Positions 11,423-23,113 of a stretch of DNA of 64,000 nt are shown here, in pieces; position 1 is the first letter of the stretch, and each line of letters begins with the position of its first letter. Made by a program: the position numbers and the translations under genes. Source of the stretch: Capsicum annuum (taxonomy: Eukaryota > Streptophyta > Magnoliopsida > Solanales > Solanaceae). The stretch spans positions 27,032,913 through 27,096,912 of the forward strand of contig NC_061111.1 of assembly GCF_002878395.1 (NCBI RefSeq), in the 5' to 3' direction. The notes beneath the pieces are model-generated. The model was not told where the DNA came from. It saw only the letters and a list, made by a program, of their open reading frames with translations, and made no database searches.

Positions 11423-12566
11423 ACTTGACACGATCCGAATCAGGGACTGTCATAATGGGCATCCTAAGTCCAACCAGGACCGAAAACCACTCATGTTACC
11501 CAACCCAACCTCTAAATACACATAATGAATTTTAAACGTAAAATAAGATAGCGTTTATTACAATACTAGACTTTGGGATAGGTCTATAATCGTAACCAAG
11601 CCAAACAAGTCCAACCATATATTACCAACTAACAACCATAACCAAACCAACATTATAAACCAAGTTCATGTCCAAAATATAACATAAAAGGATAAAACAA
11701 TCATAAATTCAGTCCAACGGTATCAACAAGGTTAACACCAATATTGACACCGCCCATTCCAACCCATAGTAGTTCCACAAAGCCTCAAACCAAAAGAAAA
11801 ACAATATCCAGTTGGGACATGCCCCCAACTATAGCCAAAACCAATATCCGTAAAATAACCAAAGTATGTAAAGACATCCATGATATGAAATGGAGCCTTC
11901 CACAATATAGAAGCTCACTACTTTAATCCAAGAATTGATCCCGAATTCGATCGCTAAGCAGGAGGAGTAAAATGGCCGGTTCCTACATCGCGTGGGGATA
12001 CAACCGCCCGGAGACGGGTTAGTGGGTGAACACTAGCATGAACTCAGGATAAGGATAAAATAATTTCATCTAGTAAAACATAGTAACCCAACCATATGCA
12101 TACGGACTATACATACACACACATATATATATATATATATAACCATGCCAGGAAAGGGAGTCGGTTTTAGCATACCTTTAAAATTATTAACCTAGGAATG
12201 TGTAGCTTAACCGTCTTAGAACTACCCATGGGCTATATGGGCCTAATATAACCACCTGAATGGGCCCCGATACGTGTATCTGCACAAACCGTAGATACCA
12301 TAAGAGTAGTGGATTCCCATGTACCCGTCGCCCTCCATGATACATATGTATAGTGTACTTAGAGGATTCTCATGTACCTCATAGTATCATATATGGTTGT
12401 TATGACCAACCCTCATGTCGACAAATATGAGTTTTCAGTGTCCGTGCTTTGGACTTGCACATTCACGGTTAGCTATCACACTCCGCCATTATTTCCAATT
12501 AAAATCATTACCATCCAACCAATTCATTATGCCATTATTATTAACCAAGGGTATGAGTAGTGGTGT

Positions 12567-15500
12567 TTTATCCCTTTTTTGAATTTCTTTTGGCGAGAAA
12601 ATGGTTTTGACCTTCTTAAAACTATTTCAAAAGATTCAAGAGAATTTTGAAATAATTTTGAGAAATTCACAGAGTCGCCACTTGATTTTTATAAAAAAAA
12701 AAATCAAGAAAAAACTAAAAATAGTTTTAAAGGTTCAAAAATAGAAATAAACCTTCAAAACTAGAGAAATTGGGTAAGAGTTCAATTAACGCCCTAAGAA
12801 GGTTTTTAAGGAACTTAGAAGCATCCATTTAAAACGGTTTACCAGAAAGAACTAACTTGACTAATTAAAGTGACTAATTTTTGCAAAGACTTGATTTTAT
12901 AGAAAATATTAAAATTATTTATTTAAACATTTAAAAATGACATTTATTTATTCAAAGGAGAAAATAACTTATTTGAATTGAACTAAATTGTAATTTTCAA
13001 AATTTAGGAGGAAAATGAATTTTGCTTTTGTATGAGAAGAAGATTATGAAATTATTTTCTTATTATTAATTATTATAGAAAGGTCGATTATGTTAGAGAA
13101 AATTCTTTTTGGAAGAAATGCTAAGAGAGTGTTAAATTAAAAGTGCTTATTTATCATGAAAATTTCAAATTTATAAGAAAAATTAGTTTATTGAATTTGA
13201 AGAAAGTTACTTTAGTCTAAATAGACTGTTAGTCATCTGAACATAACAAATGTCATTTTGGAAAAAAATACTTAATCTTTAAAAGACTTATTTTAAGGAG
13301 AAAATCGAAGGAACCAATTTAATTCGTTTTAGACAATATAAATTAGGTGAAGAAATTATGAATTAAGTAAAAGAAGACAAAGATAAAATAAAAAAGACAA
13401 CACTTTAGGGAATTTGTCTAGGCAAATTGATTTAAAAGTTAGTTAATACAAATAAGCAATATAAGCTACAAAAATAATACAAGAATTGAAATTGGGCCTT
13501 AGCTAGCCCATCAATAAAGTTGCCCAGCTTTGGGCTTTGAATATGGACTTCAGTCCATTTTTCTGCAGTGTATACTATGTGTATGACAATCCCCTTTTTC
13601 ACATTTTTCCATATATTCACTGTACATCAACATGTAAATGGCTGTATATTTGCTTTCAGCTTCACTATGTATCATATGGCATATATCAACCACCTTTGAC
13701 CTGTAAAGCTTTTATATATGGTGTATACGAATGTATACCAGAAGCTGTCCATAGTATATTAATTCATTTTGTGGATTCGGTATGAGTCTTGACTTGATGC
13801 AAGTTGGGTTTAACCCAACAAAATGTGAGGGATGGGACTCCGAGGGACTCGACGTAGGAGTTCATGCAAAGGGAAAGATAGTGCGAATTAGCAAATTTGT
13901 TAATATATGAAGAAAGACGTTTATTAAGCATATAAGAAAATACACATCACAAAGACAACTATCTCACACTGCAACTTCAGTCAATTTGCTAGAAAAGAAA
14001 GAAAGCAAATAAATATTTATCTATCTAGCCAAGGTCACATTTCAGATAAAAGGGGGAAGTTATGATGCAAGTAGGTCGCATTATATACCAAAGATGTTAA
14101 ACACAAACCGAGGATAGCCCAAATAGAAATAACTTAGCGCTTTAATTTCCCAAACTAAATCGATCACCAATGATACTGATAAAGTAACATGAAAAAGACA
14201 CTTTCATTTTTATATCCATAGCTCGTATTCTATGTATATTGATTAGATATTCGGTGTTTACACCAAATAATTGGTAACATGTACATAACATGCACCTTTT
14301 TTATTTACTTTATTCAAAGTTAAATTGTCGAAAGAGAGTCACATGATTGGAACTATCTTATTGGTCATTATTTGTTATCAGTTTATTTTATATTAATAAT
14401 AATTAGCTTAAAACAATTGTTAGACAAATATAATATTATAAACACAAGGATCTCACTGTTACAAGAGAGACAAATGTAATATTGTAAACACAGGTGTAAT
14501 TTGGATTAGCAGTAGTGCATACCAAGTCTCTGTAGACAAATTATAATATTTTAGTTCATTCATTACATAATTAATAGAAATAAATAATTTTAAGTAATGT
14601 CTCAAATGGACAAAAATGCTAAATCTCTAGATTTAAACTAAACCGACGAGTCCAAGATAATTACCCTTCTCGTTTCTAAATTAGGTAATTTTAACGAAAA
14701 AAATTAAGAGAAACTCTCATGGTAGGCTTGCTCAAATTCTGAATCAAGGGAAAAGAAAGTAATTAATTTGAAATAAATGTTCACGATAATTTTCAAACAA
14801 AAGAGCCTAAACTCATACAATTCTAAAGATTTGATCACAATTACAAGCATTCAAGGAATGAAAAACAGTTTCATTTAATCAATTAGGCACCTAATCTACA
14901 ACTTCACATGAAAGGGATTTTGAAGCTAAGTTTTATGAAAATAAAATTCTTAATATTACAGAAAAACATCATTTTTTGTTTTACAATTTGAAAGTGCTAT
15001 AATGCTACTGGGAGAAAGAAAAGTTTGAGGCACGAACGACAATTATATAAAAAGCACAAAAAAGCTTGAACCTTACAACATGATATACCCGGAAAAGGAG
15101 CACAATCTCATCAAACATATTAACAAAGCTCAATCCTTCTCACGTTAAGCATATAATATAAGATAAATAAGAGTAATATTCAAATGTTGATTTGCCTAAG
15201 ACATTATTAGGTCCTCAAAACACAAAACAAGAGTAATATTCAAATGTTGATTTGCCTAAGACATTATTAGGTCCTCAAAACACAAAACAAGACCATTAAC
15301 TCTAATAAATAGTACCTATTGTGCAACACCAACCAAAACAGGTTCGGATGTGCAAGACCAATTTTTAAAAAATAACAAAATAAAAAATTCGCATGCCAGT
15401 GCTAAATTCGTGATAAAGTTAAGTTCGGATTTTTTCCTTTTTGACACACAAACATAAGAAAATGTAAAAGAGGATGAAGTATTCACATTTTTAGGGTAGC

Positions 15501-16838
15501 AAACTAGGACAAACAAACCTTTTTCGAAGCAGGAACTAGGACAAACGAGCCTATTACGACGGAGCTTTCCCCACGATGATTAAATTTTGGTTAGTCAGAA
15601 TTTAACCTTTCGTCGGAATCGACCTTTTCGGGTGTGTTCTTCAAGAATTTTCGATTACGTAAGATTAAAAGCATGCGCCTCCACAATTCCCAAAGTTTTC
15701 TCCATAAATTCTCCTCCTTTCTCTTATTCTTCAATAGATATTTATAGGAGATTTAAGACTGATTTTGGGGGGATACGGAGGGGTAAAAAGGAAAAAATAG
15801 TTAGAAATATGAATTTCAAAATTGAGATAAGATGAGCTGAGATTTGTACAGAATCTGAACATTATTGTGAGTTTCTTTTGTTGCTGTACTGTTACGTGTT
15901 GAAATTGTGTCTGTTTATTAAAGTTGTTGTCGGTGAAATTGTGGCTGTTACGAGTTGTCGTGTTTGGTGGGTCGGATTGAATAACGGGTTGATTTTGAGT
16001 TTGGTTGTCGGGTTGTCGTAACGGGTGTTTTTATCGTTGTTGGATGCTGATATTGTTGTTTATTGTCGGGTTTAGGGGGAAGGGAATTGGAGCTAGGCCA
16101 AGTCGGGGTAGAGTAATTGGGCCAGGCGGATGGGTTGCTAAGATGTGGGGCCAGAATGGCTGATGGTGTTGCTGTTGGGTTGATTAGGGTAAAAGAAGGG
16201 GAGAAGAGGTGTTGGGCTGAGTGCTTGTTTTGAGTTGGCAGCCAAATTAATTAAAAAAAGGGCTAGCAGTTTGGGCTGAAAATTTAAAAGGATGGGCTGG
16301 TTTTGATGGAATAAAAAGGGTTAGGAATTAGATTATTCAATAAATAACCCTAGGTTTATATTTTAGTCAATTTTGTTTAAATTTTAGCCATATAGAAAAT
16401 CAATTGGGCAATTGCATTGCAATTGTGGCTAAATTGATTTCAATTAAGGTCAAATTAAATAAATTGACTAAATTTATTCAAAATTTGAATCAAATTAACA
16501 ACTATTATAATTTCGAGGTTCTTGATCTAATAAAATCAAATAAATTATTTTTAAGAATAAATTATACTTGAATCAAGATTTTTTCCATTTTAATAAATTT
16601 TCAACATAACTCTTGATTAAAATTTAATTTTCAATAAAATAATTATTTAAGTAAGAGAATTATACAATTTCGTATATACGAAAATATATAATCGCTACTT
16701 AAAATGATAAAATTATGCACATAAATAGTTTAATTTTTTTATTCAGATAAAATAAATGTTGTAATTTTATTTAGGATTGAAGAAACTCAAAATTAAACTT
16801 AATCGTGGAGGGCAAAAATTAGGTGTCAACAGTGGTAT
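12567..16838 (-). mobile_element. nested solo-LTR-like insertion (4.3 kb) in the gypsy #2 LTR
   Basis: The insertion interrupts the gypsy #2 LTR between AGTGG at 12561-12566 and the repeated AGTGGT after 16837, a 5-6-bp duplication. The + strand ends are TGTTTTATCCC and GGTGTCAACA, so the - strand reads TGTTGACACC...AAAACA. The block CACAGAGTCGCCACTTGATT near the left end matches CAGAGTCGCCAC in the 23887-26942 element, and both end GGGCAAAAATT(A/G)GGTGTCAACA or similar. No gag or pol coding is visible, so I read it as a very long solo LTR (Ogre/Tat-type by inference) or a non-autonomous element. The exact end base is ambiguous by one position. Confidence 0.6.
15171..15290. repeat. perfect 60-bp tandem duplication
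   Basis: The 60 bases from GAGTAATATTCAAATG to CACAAAACAA occur twice in direct succession (15171-15230 and 15231-15290) with no mismatch seen. It lies inside the nested LTR-like element and implies a recent local duplication. Confidence 0.9.
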
Positions 16839-18248
16839 CGTCGTACCGACTATAGCTTGCAAGCAGTGTCCTTAGCCAATTTTTTTATGTAAAGGAATTC
16901 TCATGTACTCATAGATTACATTATCAAGTTAACTTGGGGGAATCCCGTGTACCCCACAAGTGTTCCATTATGTTTACTTGGGGGAATCCAATGTACCCCA
17001 CAAGGTGTTCATTACTATGTTTACTTGGAGGATTCCCTTGTACCCCTCATGAAAGTTTAATTAACCATAACCATTACCACCAAACCTTACCATTTAGCCA
17101 TTCCCAATCATTTATACCATTTAGGGTTTTATTACCAAACCATACCATGCAATAGTTCCATTAAAAGTCCAATAATGTAGTAAAAGCATTATCATAGGTA
17201 TTTTATCAAACATGTTGGGGGCATAGTATTTTCAAAACCAAATCCAATTACCAATTAACCATTCCCATACAACCAATTGTCTAAACCACCATTCCCATAC
17301 AACCAATTGTCTAAACCACCATTAAAGCATGCAATTACATAATTAAAACATGGAAAAACCATAACTAGACATTTAATACCAAAACCCTAACATATATTTG
17401 AAAACCCCAAAAACATACAATAAACATGCATGAAAAATTATATAAAACATGCCTTTAGGTGGAACGAACAATGAGGGAGGAGTACATGCCTTAGACTATG
17501 AAGATGATGGAGAGAAATTACCCGTACAAACACCAAATTCATCCTCGAGATGAAACCCTAGCCTTCCGTTACCCAAGAGCCTTAGAGAGAATTAGAGAGA
17601 GTTTCTAAGTGTTTTAGATTAGAATAATAGGGTAAATGACGTCCCAATGGTGATATAAGTCGTGGGGCCTTAAGAGGTTAAGTGAGGAAAGATTACCCCC
17701 AACTTAACCTGTTTAAAATTTTTGTCAAATGGTACGACTACCCCATAGCAGTCGTACCCTACAATACTAGTGGTACACACAACTCATACCCTAGGCCTCT
17801 CCCTTGTACCCAACATTGTCCAACATATGACATACCCAAAACAAGTCGAACCCAACTACACGATTAGTACCCTTAAATCGTATCTCTAGCAGAATAGAAT
17901 CAAAGAAAGTTTGATTACTGTCTACCATACGAGTCAATGGTACGACTCATACCCTAACTTATGGCTCATGGTGAGCCACTCGTACTTAGATCCAAGTTAA
18001 GTTACTAAGTCTCAGATTAAGTGAAGGAAAAACCAAAATCATACGACCCATCACCAACCATGTGACTCATACCCACCAAGTCGTACCCATTCCAGAAACC
18101 AATCCAACCAAACAACCAACACTACTTATCATACGATCAAGAGCATACCAACTGTACCCCATCATACGACTGTTACCCATAAGTCATATGATATCAAGAA
18201 TCTTGAAATTCAGGAAAGTTTTTAAGGGTCCAAACCTAGGGTGTTTCA

Positions 18249-18433
18249 AGATGAACAAGAAAAAAATATAAAAAAAATACGTCAGAAAAATAATTGAGAA
18301 AGAAGATATTGATGTCTTAACTTATAGAGAAAGTTTAAAAACTATAGTTTGCAATTCTTATGAGATTAATGTTATGAAGTGTGCAAGGATGTCTTATATA
18401 GAGAAGGATTAGGTTTTTTATTCAAAAATTAGT
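18249..18433 (+). repeat. leader of duplicated unit A (paired with 29893-30076)
   Basis: Starting at AGATGAACAAG the sequence runs parallel to 29893 onwards. Shared words include GATGTCTTAACTTATAGA (one change in B) and AACTATAGTTTGCAATTC, and the order and spacing are the same. It is not part of the LINE, and it precedes the Stowaway-like end in both copies. No coding recognised. Confidence 0.75.
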
Positions 18434-18556
18434 ATACTCCCTTCATTTAAAAAATAATGACCTACTTTTCTTTTTTATCGGTTTCACAAAAATGACCTCT
18501 TTTCTTTGTTGGTAATACTTAAAAAAGGGCATCCCAGTGCACTAAAGCTACAGCTA
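18434..18556 (+). repeat. Stowaway-like MITE end plus truncated SINE head (copy A)
   Basis: CTCCCTTCATTTAAAAAATA at about 18436 followed by ATGACCTACTTTTC matches the left end of the split MITE at 30079. The words GTGCACTAAAGCTACAGCTAT at 18536-18556 are the head of a TS-like SINE (B copy: GTGCACTAAATCTACCGCTA). The SINE stops abruptly where LINE sequence begins. The right arm of the MITE is absent here. Confidence 0.65.
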
Positions 18557-21500
18557 TAGATGAAATATTGGAAGAAGTAGTTGTGAGAGATGATGATCAA
18601 CAGCTTAAGCTAAAGCTACAGAATCAGTATCAAGCAGTGGAAAAGTTAATTTTCCTTGTATATGCTAAACGCACGCAGGGGGAGAGACTACAGTTATGGA
18701 AAAAAAGTATGACATATCTCAAGATTTTCAATTACCATGGATAGCTAGAGGATATTTTAATGTTATTACTAGTGAGTAGGAAAAATGAGGGGACTTCTAG
18801 TTACAGAAGCAGAGGGATTACAATCACTGTATTAACATGTGTGACCTTGAAGAGAAAAGCTTTACTAAAAGCAAATATACCTGGTGGAATGGCAGATTGA
18901 ATGAAGATTGCATTTTCAAAAGGCTAGATAGAGTGTTATGCAATGACTGGATTTCGAGTATTTTTCCTTTAATAGAAGTAGAGCATTTCATTAGAAGTGG
19001 ATCAGATCATGCTCTGTTGCAAATTTCTTTCAACACTTCTAATGATAATGCCACTAAAAGTTTTAAATTTCTAAATTTTTGGTTGAAAGAGAATTTATTT
19101 ATGGCGGTTGTCAGGAAATAATGGCAGGAAGATTTTATTGGTAACCCATTTGCAGTCTTTCACCATAAAATGAAAAGATTAAAAAAGACCCTGGCTCAGT
19201 GGAGCAGTGAAACATTTAGCAATATTTTTCAAGAAATAGCCACTCTGAAGAAAGTCATAAATATGTTGGAGGTTTAATTTGAGGAGGATCGTCCTCAGAG
19301 GAACAGGGGGAAACTTCAAGCAGCTCAAGCTAATCTAAGTAGGTATCTCAATAGAGAAAAAGAATTCTAAAGATAAAAAATAGGATTATACTAGCTTAGA
19401 GATGGAAAAAGAAACACAAAGTGCTTTCATACTACTGTTAATGAAAGAAGGAAAAGGCTAAAAGTAAACAAAATTCAAAATAAAGAAGGTGAATGGATGG
19501 AGGAACAAGAACATATTGCTGATGTTGTTGTGGTCTTTTATCAAAATCAATTTAAGAAGTAGGGGAGTGACTCAAATTTTGACATCTTGAAAGAGTTACC
19601 CACTATTATTAGTGAAGAGAAAAGATTGTTGGTTCATGAAATGCCTGCAAACAGGAGGTACATCAAGCCATAATGGGACTAAACAGGAACTGTGCAGGTA
19701 GACCTAATGGGATAACTGGAGCTTTTTATCAAGATACATGAAGCATTATAAGGGAGGATGTGTATGATCTGGTGAAAACCTTCTTTTGTGGTGGTGAACT
19801 TCCTAGATATATTACACATACTAACCTAGTACTTATTCCAAAGAAGATGAATGTTACTACTTTTTCAGATCTAAGGCTAATATCCTTGAGTAATTTGTTA
19901 GTAAAATCTTTTAAAAAATAGTGCATGAAGGAATAAAGGCAGTTCTACCTAAGATAATCTCTAAAGAATAGGCTGATTTTGTTCAAGAAAGAAGTATAGC
20001 AGAAAATATACTGTTGGTGCAAGAGATTATTGCTAAAATTAGGAAAAAAGATAACCAACCAACCTTGTTATTAAGTTGGATATGATGAAGGCATATGGTA
20101 GAGTGGAGTGGACATTTTTTATGAAATTTCTGAGAAAGTTGGGATTTACTAAAAAGTTAATTGACATGGTCTTTAGATTGGTTGAAAACAATTGGTATTC
20201 AATCCTTTTGAATAGCCAACCTAAAGGTTTTTTCAAATCTTCAAGGGGTCTTAAGCAAGGGGATCCTTTATCTACTACTCTCTTCATTCTAGCAGCAGAA
20301 GTATTGTCAAGAGCTTTGAATTCTTTGATGCAAAATAAAAAATTTAAAAGGTTTGGAATGCCAAGGGGAGTCCAAAGATCAATTATTTGGCTTTTAAGGA
20401 TGATATGGTAATTTTTTGTAAGGCATATATGAGAACAATAAAGTTGATTTCTAATACTTTAGAGATTTATGAGAAAGCTTCTAGGCAAAGGGTGAGCAGG
20501 GAAAAAAGTACAATTTATTTGCACCATAATATATCAGGAGGAGAGGTGGTAACTGCTGAGGTGACAACAGGGATATTAAGGAAAGATTTTCCTTTATGTA
20601 TGTAGGATGCCATACTATCTACAAGAGAAAGAAAAAGAAGTACTACTAACAACTGATTTAGAAAGTTAGTTCTAAAATGAAATCATGGAAAGAAAAATTG
20701 TTATCATATGAAGGAAGGACAGTTTTTATCGAACATGCATTATAGAGTATTCCTATTCACTGCTTGTCAATAATGAATCCACCATTGAATGTTCTAAATC
20801 AGATTCAGAGATTAATAGCTTGATTTTTTTGAGTTGTATTGGAGGTAGAGGTAGGCACTGGACTAGTTGAAGAAATTTATGTTTACCGGAATATAAAAGG
20901 AGGATTGGGATTCAGACTAATATAAGATATGTCAATATTATTATTCTGTAAACTGTGATGGAATTTTAGGACAAAAAAGTCAATGTGGAGTCAGTATATG
21001 CAGAACAAGTATTGTAAGAAAGATCACTGCAATCTAGTAATATAGAAGGTAGGTAGAGGGTCACAGGTGTGGAAAAAGATGCTACAAGCTAGGGACTTAG
21101 TAGGACATCAGATTGGATGGAATGCTAAGTTGGGGAATGTGTCATTCTGGCATGATAATTGGACTAGCATGGGGGATTTGTATGTTATCACAGGGAAGAA
21201 TGTAGAATGAGATAATTCTTACTATAAAGTCAGTAAGGTGATTAAGAAAAATGAATGGAATAGAGAAAGACTGCAACAGATTATTCCTCAAGAGATGTCT
21301 GACTACATTATTCAGAACATCAAGCCACCAAGGAGTAGAGGGACTAAAGATACTCCTGTCTGGATGTTGGATGCTAAGGGAATATTTACAATGAAAACAA
21401 CTTGGCAGTATATTCGACATAAGAAAAGGAAAAAAAAATATAGAAATGGATATTGGTTAAGGGATTTCCGTTCAAAATGGTATTTCTTAGGTGGAGACTT

Positions 21501-22096
21501 TGGAAATTCAAGATCCCTGTAGATGATAGAGTGAGAAGATGGGGGTTGAAAGGACCATCTAAATATTGGTGCCGTGAGAATCCATCTCAGGAGACTATGA
21601 CTCGTGTCTTCTTGAGATCCAATATAGCTAACAAAACATGGTCCTATTTTTCTACTTTTGTAGGTTTGAATACATAAGGCCTTTCTCTAAGAGAGGTAAT
21701 GATGCTATGGTGGGGAGCAAAGGTTAAAAAAGAGCCTTCACCCATATTATAGAGCTCTATCAAGCTTAATATTATGGGAGCTTTAAAAGAATAAATAAGA
21801 GCAAACATAAAGGAAAGAGAATTACTAATCAAAGAATCATTCATAATGTAATGAAATCCATGCGCACATTGATTAAAGTAAGACAACATAAGAGAACCTT
21901 TTCATGGGAGTGGCCAGGATTGTTAAAAAAACTGCAAGAATTTAAACAACGGCTGAAGATTACAAAGGTTATATGGGAGTTTCCACCAGTAGGTTGGATC
22001 AAATATAACACAGGTGGAGCTTCAAGAGGAAACCCAAGACCAAGTTCATATGCCTATTTTTTGAGAAATGAGGAAGGAGATCTAATCTATGCAGAT
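18557..22096 (+). pseudogene. L1-type LINE ORF2, copy A (endonuclease, RT, RNase H fragments)
   Basis: Fragments occur in normal LINE order. The apurinic-type endonuclease end is at 18837-19121 (YTWWNGRLNEDCIFKRLDRV, then GSDHALLQISF). Reverse transcriptase lies at about 19650-20600 (DMMKAYGRVEW, RGLKQGDPLSTTLFILAAE, and FKDD where the catalytic FADD is expected). RT-associated sequence follows to about 21700, and the start of a C-terminal RNase H at about 21970-22096 (PVGWIKYNTGGASRGNP). Many stops and frameshifts are present. Compared with copy B, the 5' part (ORF1) and everything after 22096 are missing. The missing 3' end argues against simple 5'-truncated retrotransposition and for duplication followed by deletion. 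The RT core at 19752-20413 is almost identical to copy B. Confidence 0.85.
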
Positions 22097-22795
22097 TGAA
22101 TAATTTTAACATGGTGTTATTACATTCATATTTTTACCACCTATCTTGGAGAGTGTATGCACTCTCTTTCAGAGACTGAGAAACTAAAACACAGAATCTA
22201 AATTTATTTTATTTTCATATTTATCTTGCTTAATTTTTTTCCTTATATATTTTATTGCTTTTCTTTCCTCTTTCTTCTTTCTTCTTCACAGATCATATGC
22301 CATGGCCATATTTTTCGCCATTTTATTTTGCAACAACTCTATTGATCTTCTTTTATTGCTATCTCTTTGATTTGTTTCTTCAATTTTAAAATTTTATCTA
22401 AATTATTTTTACATATTTTGAACAATTCTTCAACACCCATTAAATTGAATTTTAGAAATTCAAAAACAAAGAAAGCATCTAGTTTTTTGGGAGAAATACT
22501 CAGTCAAAATTCACTTGATTTTGAGCAGAAGTCACACATAAAGAAGATTTTGATAGTGCTTTTTAATTTGAAAAAGTTTAATTTGATATATCAAGTTTTC
22601 ACTTTTAATTTTGAATTGACGGTGATTTGGTGATAGGCATGATGAGGATGATGTTGTAGGTGATGGTAATGGTGGTCACACTAAAAAATTATTAATGAAG
22701 AGAAGAAAGGGGTTAGGATTAGACAAAAATGAATGAATAGAGAAGAAGGAAGAAAAAAAAGAGACCATAAGCTTATAAAATAAGCAAAAAAAGAA
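22097..22795. other. 700 bp without recognisable gene
   Basis: AT-rich unique-looking sequence after the abrupt end of LINE copy A. An 88-codon open frame at 22367-22633 has no domain I recognise. A short ATG-rich GATGATGAGG-like stretch lies at about 22635-22680. Nothing else supported. Confidence 0.5.
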
Positions 22796-23113
22796 AATAC
22801 CCTATTACCCCCTGAACTATGCCCAAAACTATTGTGACATACCTCAACTTAAAGGGGGTCCTATTACCTCCATGAACTAATTAAAATTGTAATTTTGACA
22901 CCCTTAGAGCCTACGTGGCACATACGTGGCACACACGTGTGCCTACGTGAACACTTCAATGTGTTGTAACACGTACGTGCCACTTATGTGCCATGTAGGC
23001 ACTAAGGGTGTCAAAATTACACTTTTAATTAGTTCAGAGGGTTCTATTATGCCCTTTAAATTGAGGTGTGTCTCTTCCATTTTGGGTATAGTTCAGGGGG
23101 GTAATAGGGTATT
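22796..23113. mobile_element. fold-back MITE (318 bp) with ACGTG-rich centre
   Basis: The two halves are inverted repeats almost throughout: left AATACCCTATTACCCCCTGA against right TCAGGGGGGTAATAGGGTATT, and inner arms GACACCCTTAG against CTAAGGGTGTC. The centre (22911-22982) holds two ACGTGGC words, one CACGTG within CACACGTGTG, CTACGTGA and ACGTACGTGC. No coding capacity. The superfamily was not determined. Confidence 0.85.

Larger units (their letters stand above)
9704..18248 (-). mobile_element. Ty3/gypsy LTR retrotransposon #2, 5' part (LTR, PBS, gag, protease)
   Basis: Read on the - strand: LTR (18248 to 11426, carrying an insertion), tRNA-Met primer site, gag, zinc knuckle and protease. 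The protease coding runs up to the junction with the LTR end of gypsy #1 at 9703/9704. The rest of pol must therefore lie beyond gypsy #1, before the window. The LTR termini (TGAAACACC...GTGTCA) differ from those of gypsy #1, so this is another family. It inserted at the edge of the duplicated unit that starts with AGATGAACAAG at 18249. Confidence 0.82.
11426..18248 (-). mobile_element. 5' LTR of gypsy #2, split by a nested element
   Basis: Boundaries are the TGACACGATCC end next to the primer site and the ...GGTGTTTCA end at 18248. Removing the insertion at 12567-16838 leaves about 2.5 kb. The two halves share LTR features: the left half ends with GGATTCTCATGTACCTC blocks and the right half resumes with similar GGGGGAATCCCGTGTACCCC blocks at 16930-17050. 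An (AT)n run lies at about 12123-12141. A perfect 30-bp tandem duplication (beginning ATTCCCATAC) lies at about 17261-17320. Short ORFs in this span have no family resemblance and are not called. Confidence 0.75.

Noticed and set aside
13432..13785. Overlapping open frames on both strands (62 and 82 codons)
   Set aside because: They lie inside the nested LTR-like element, show no domain and have AT-driven composition.
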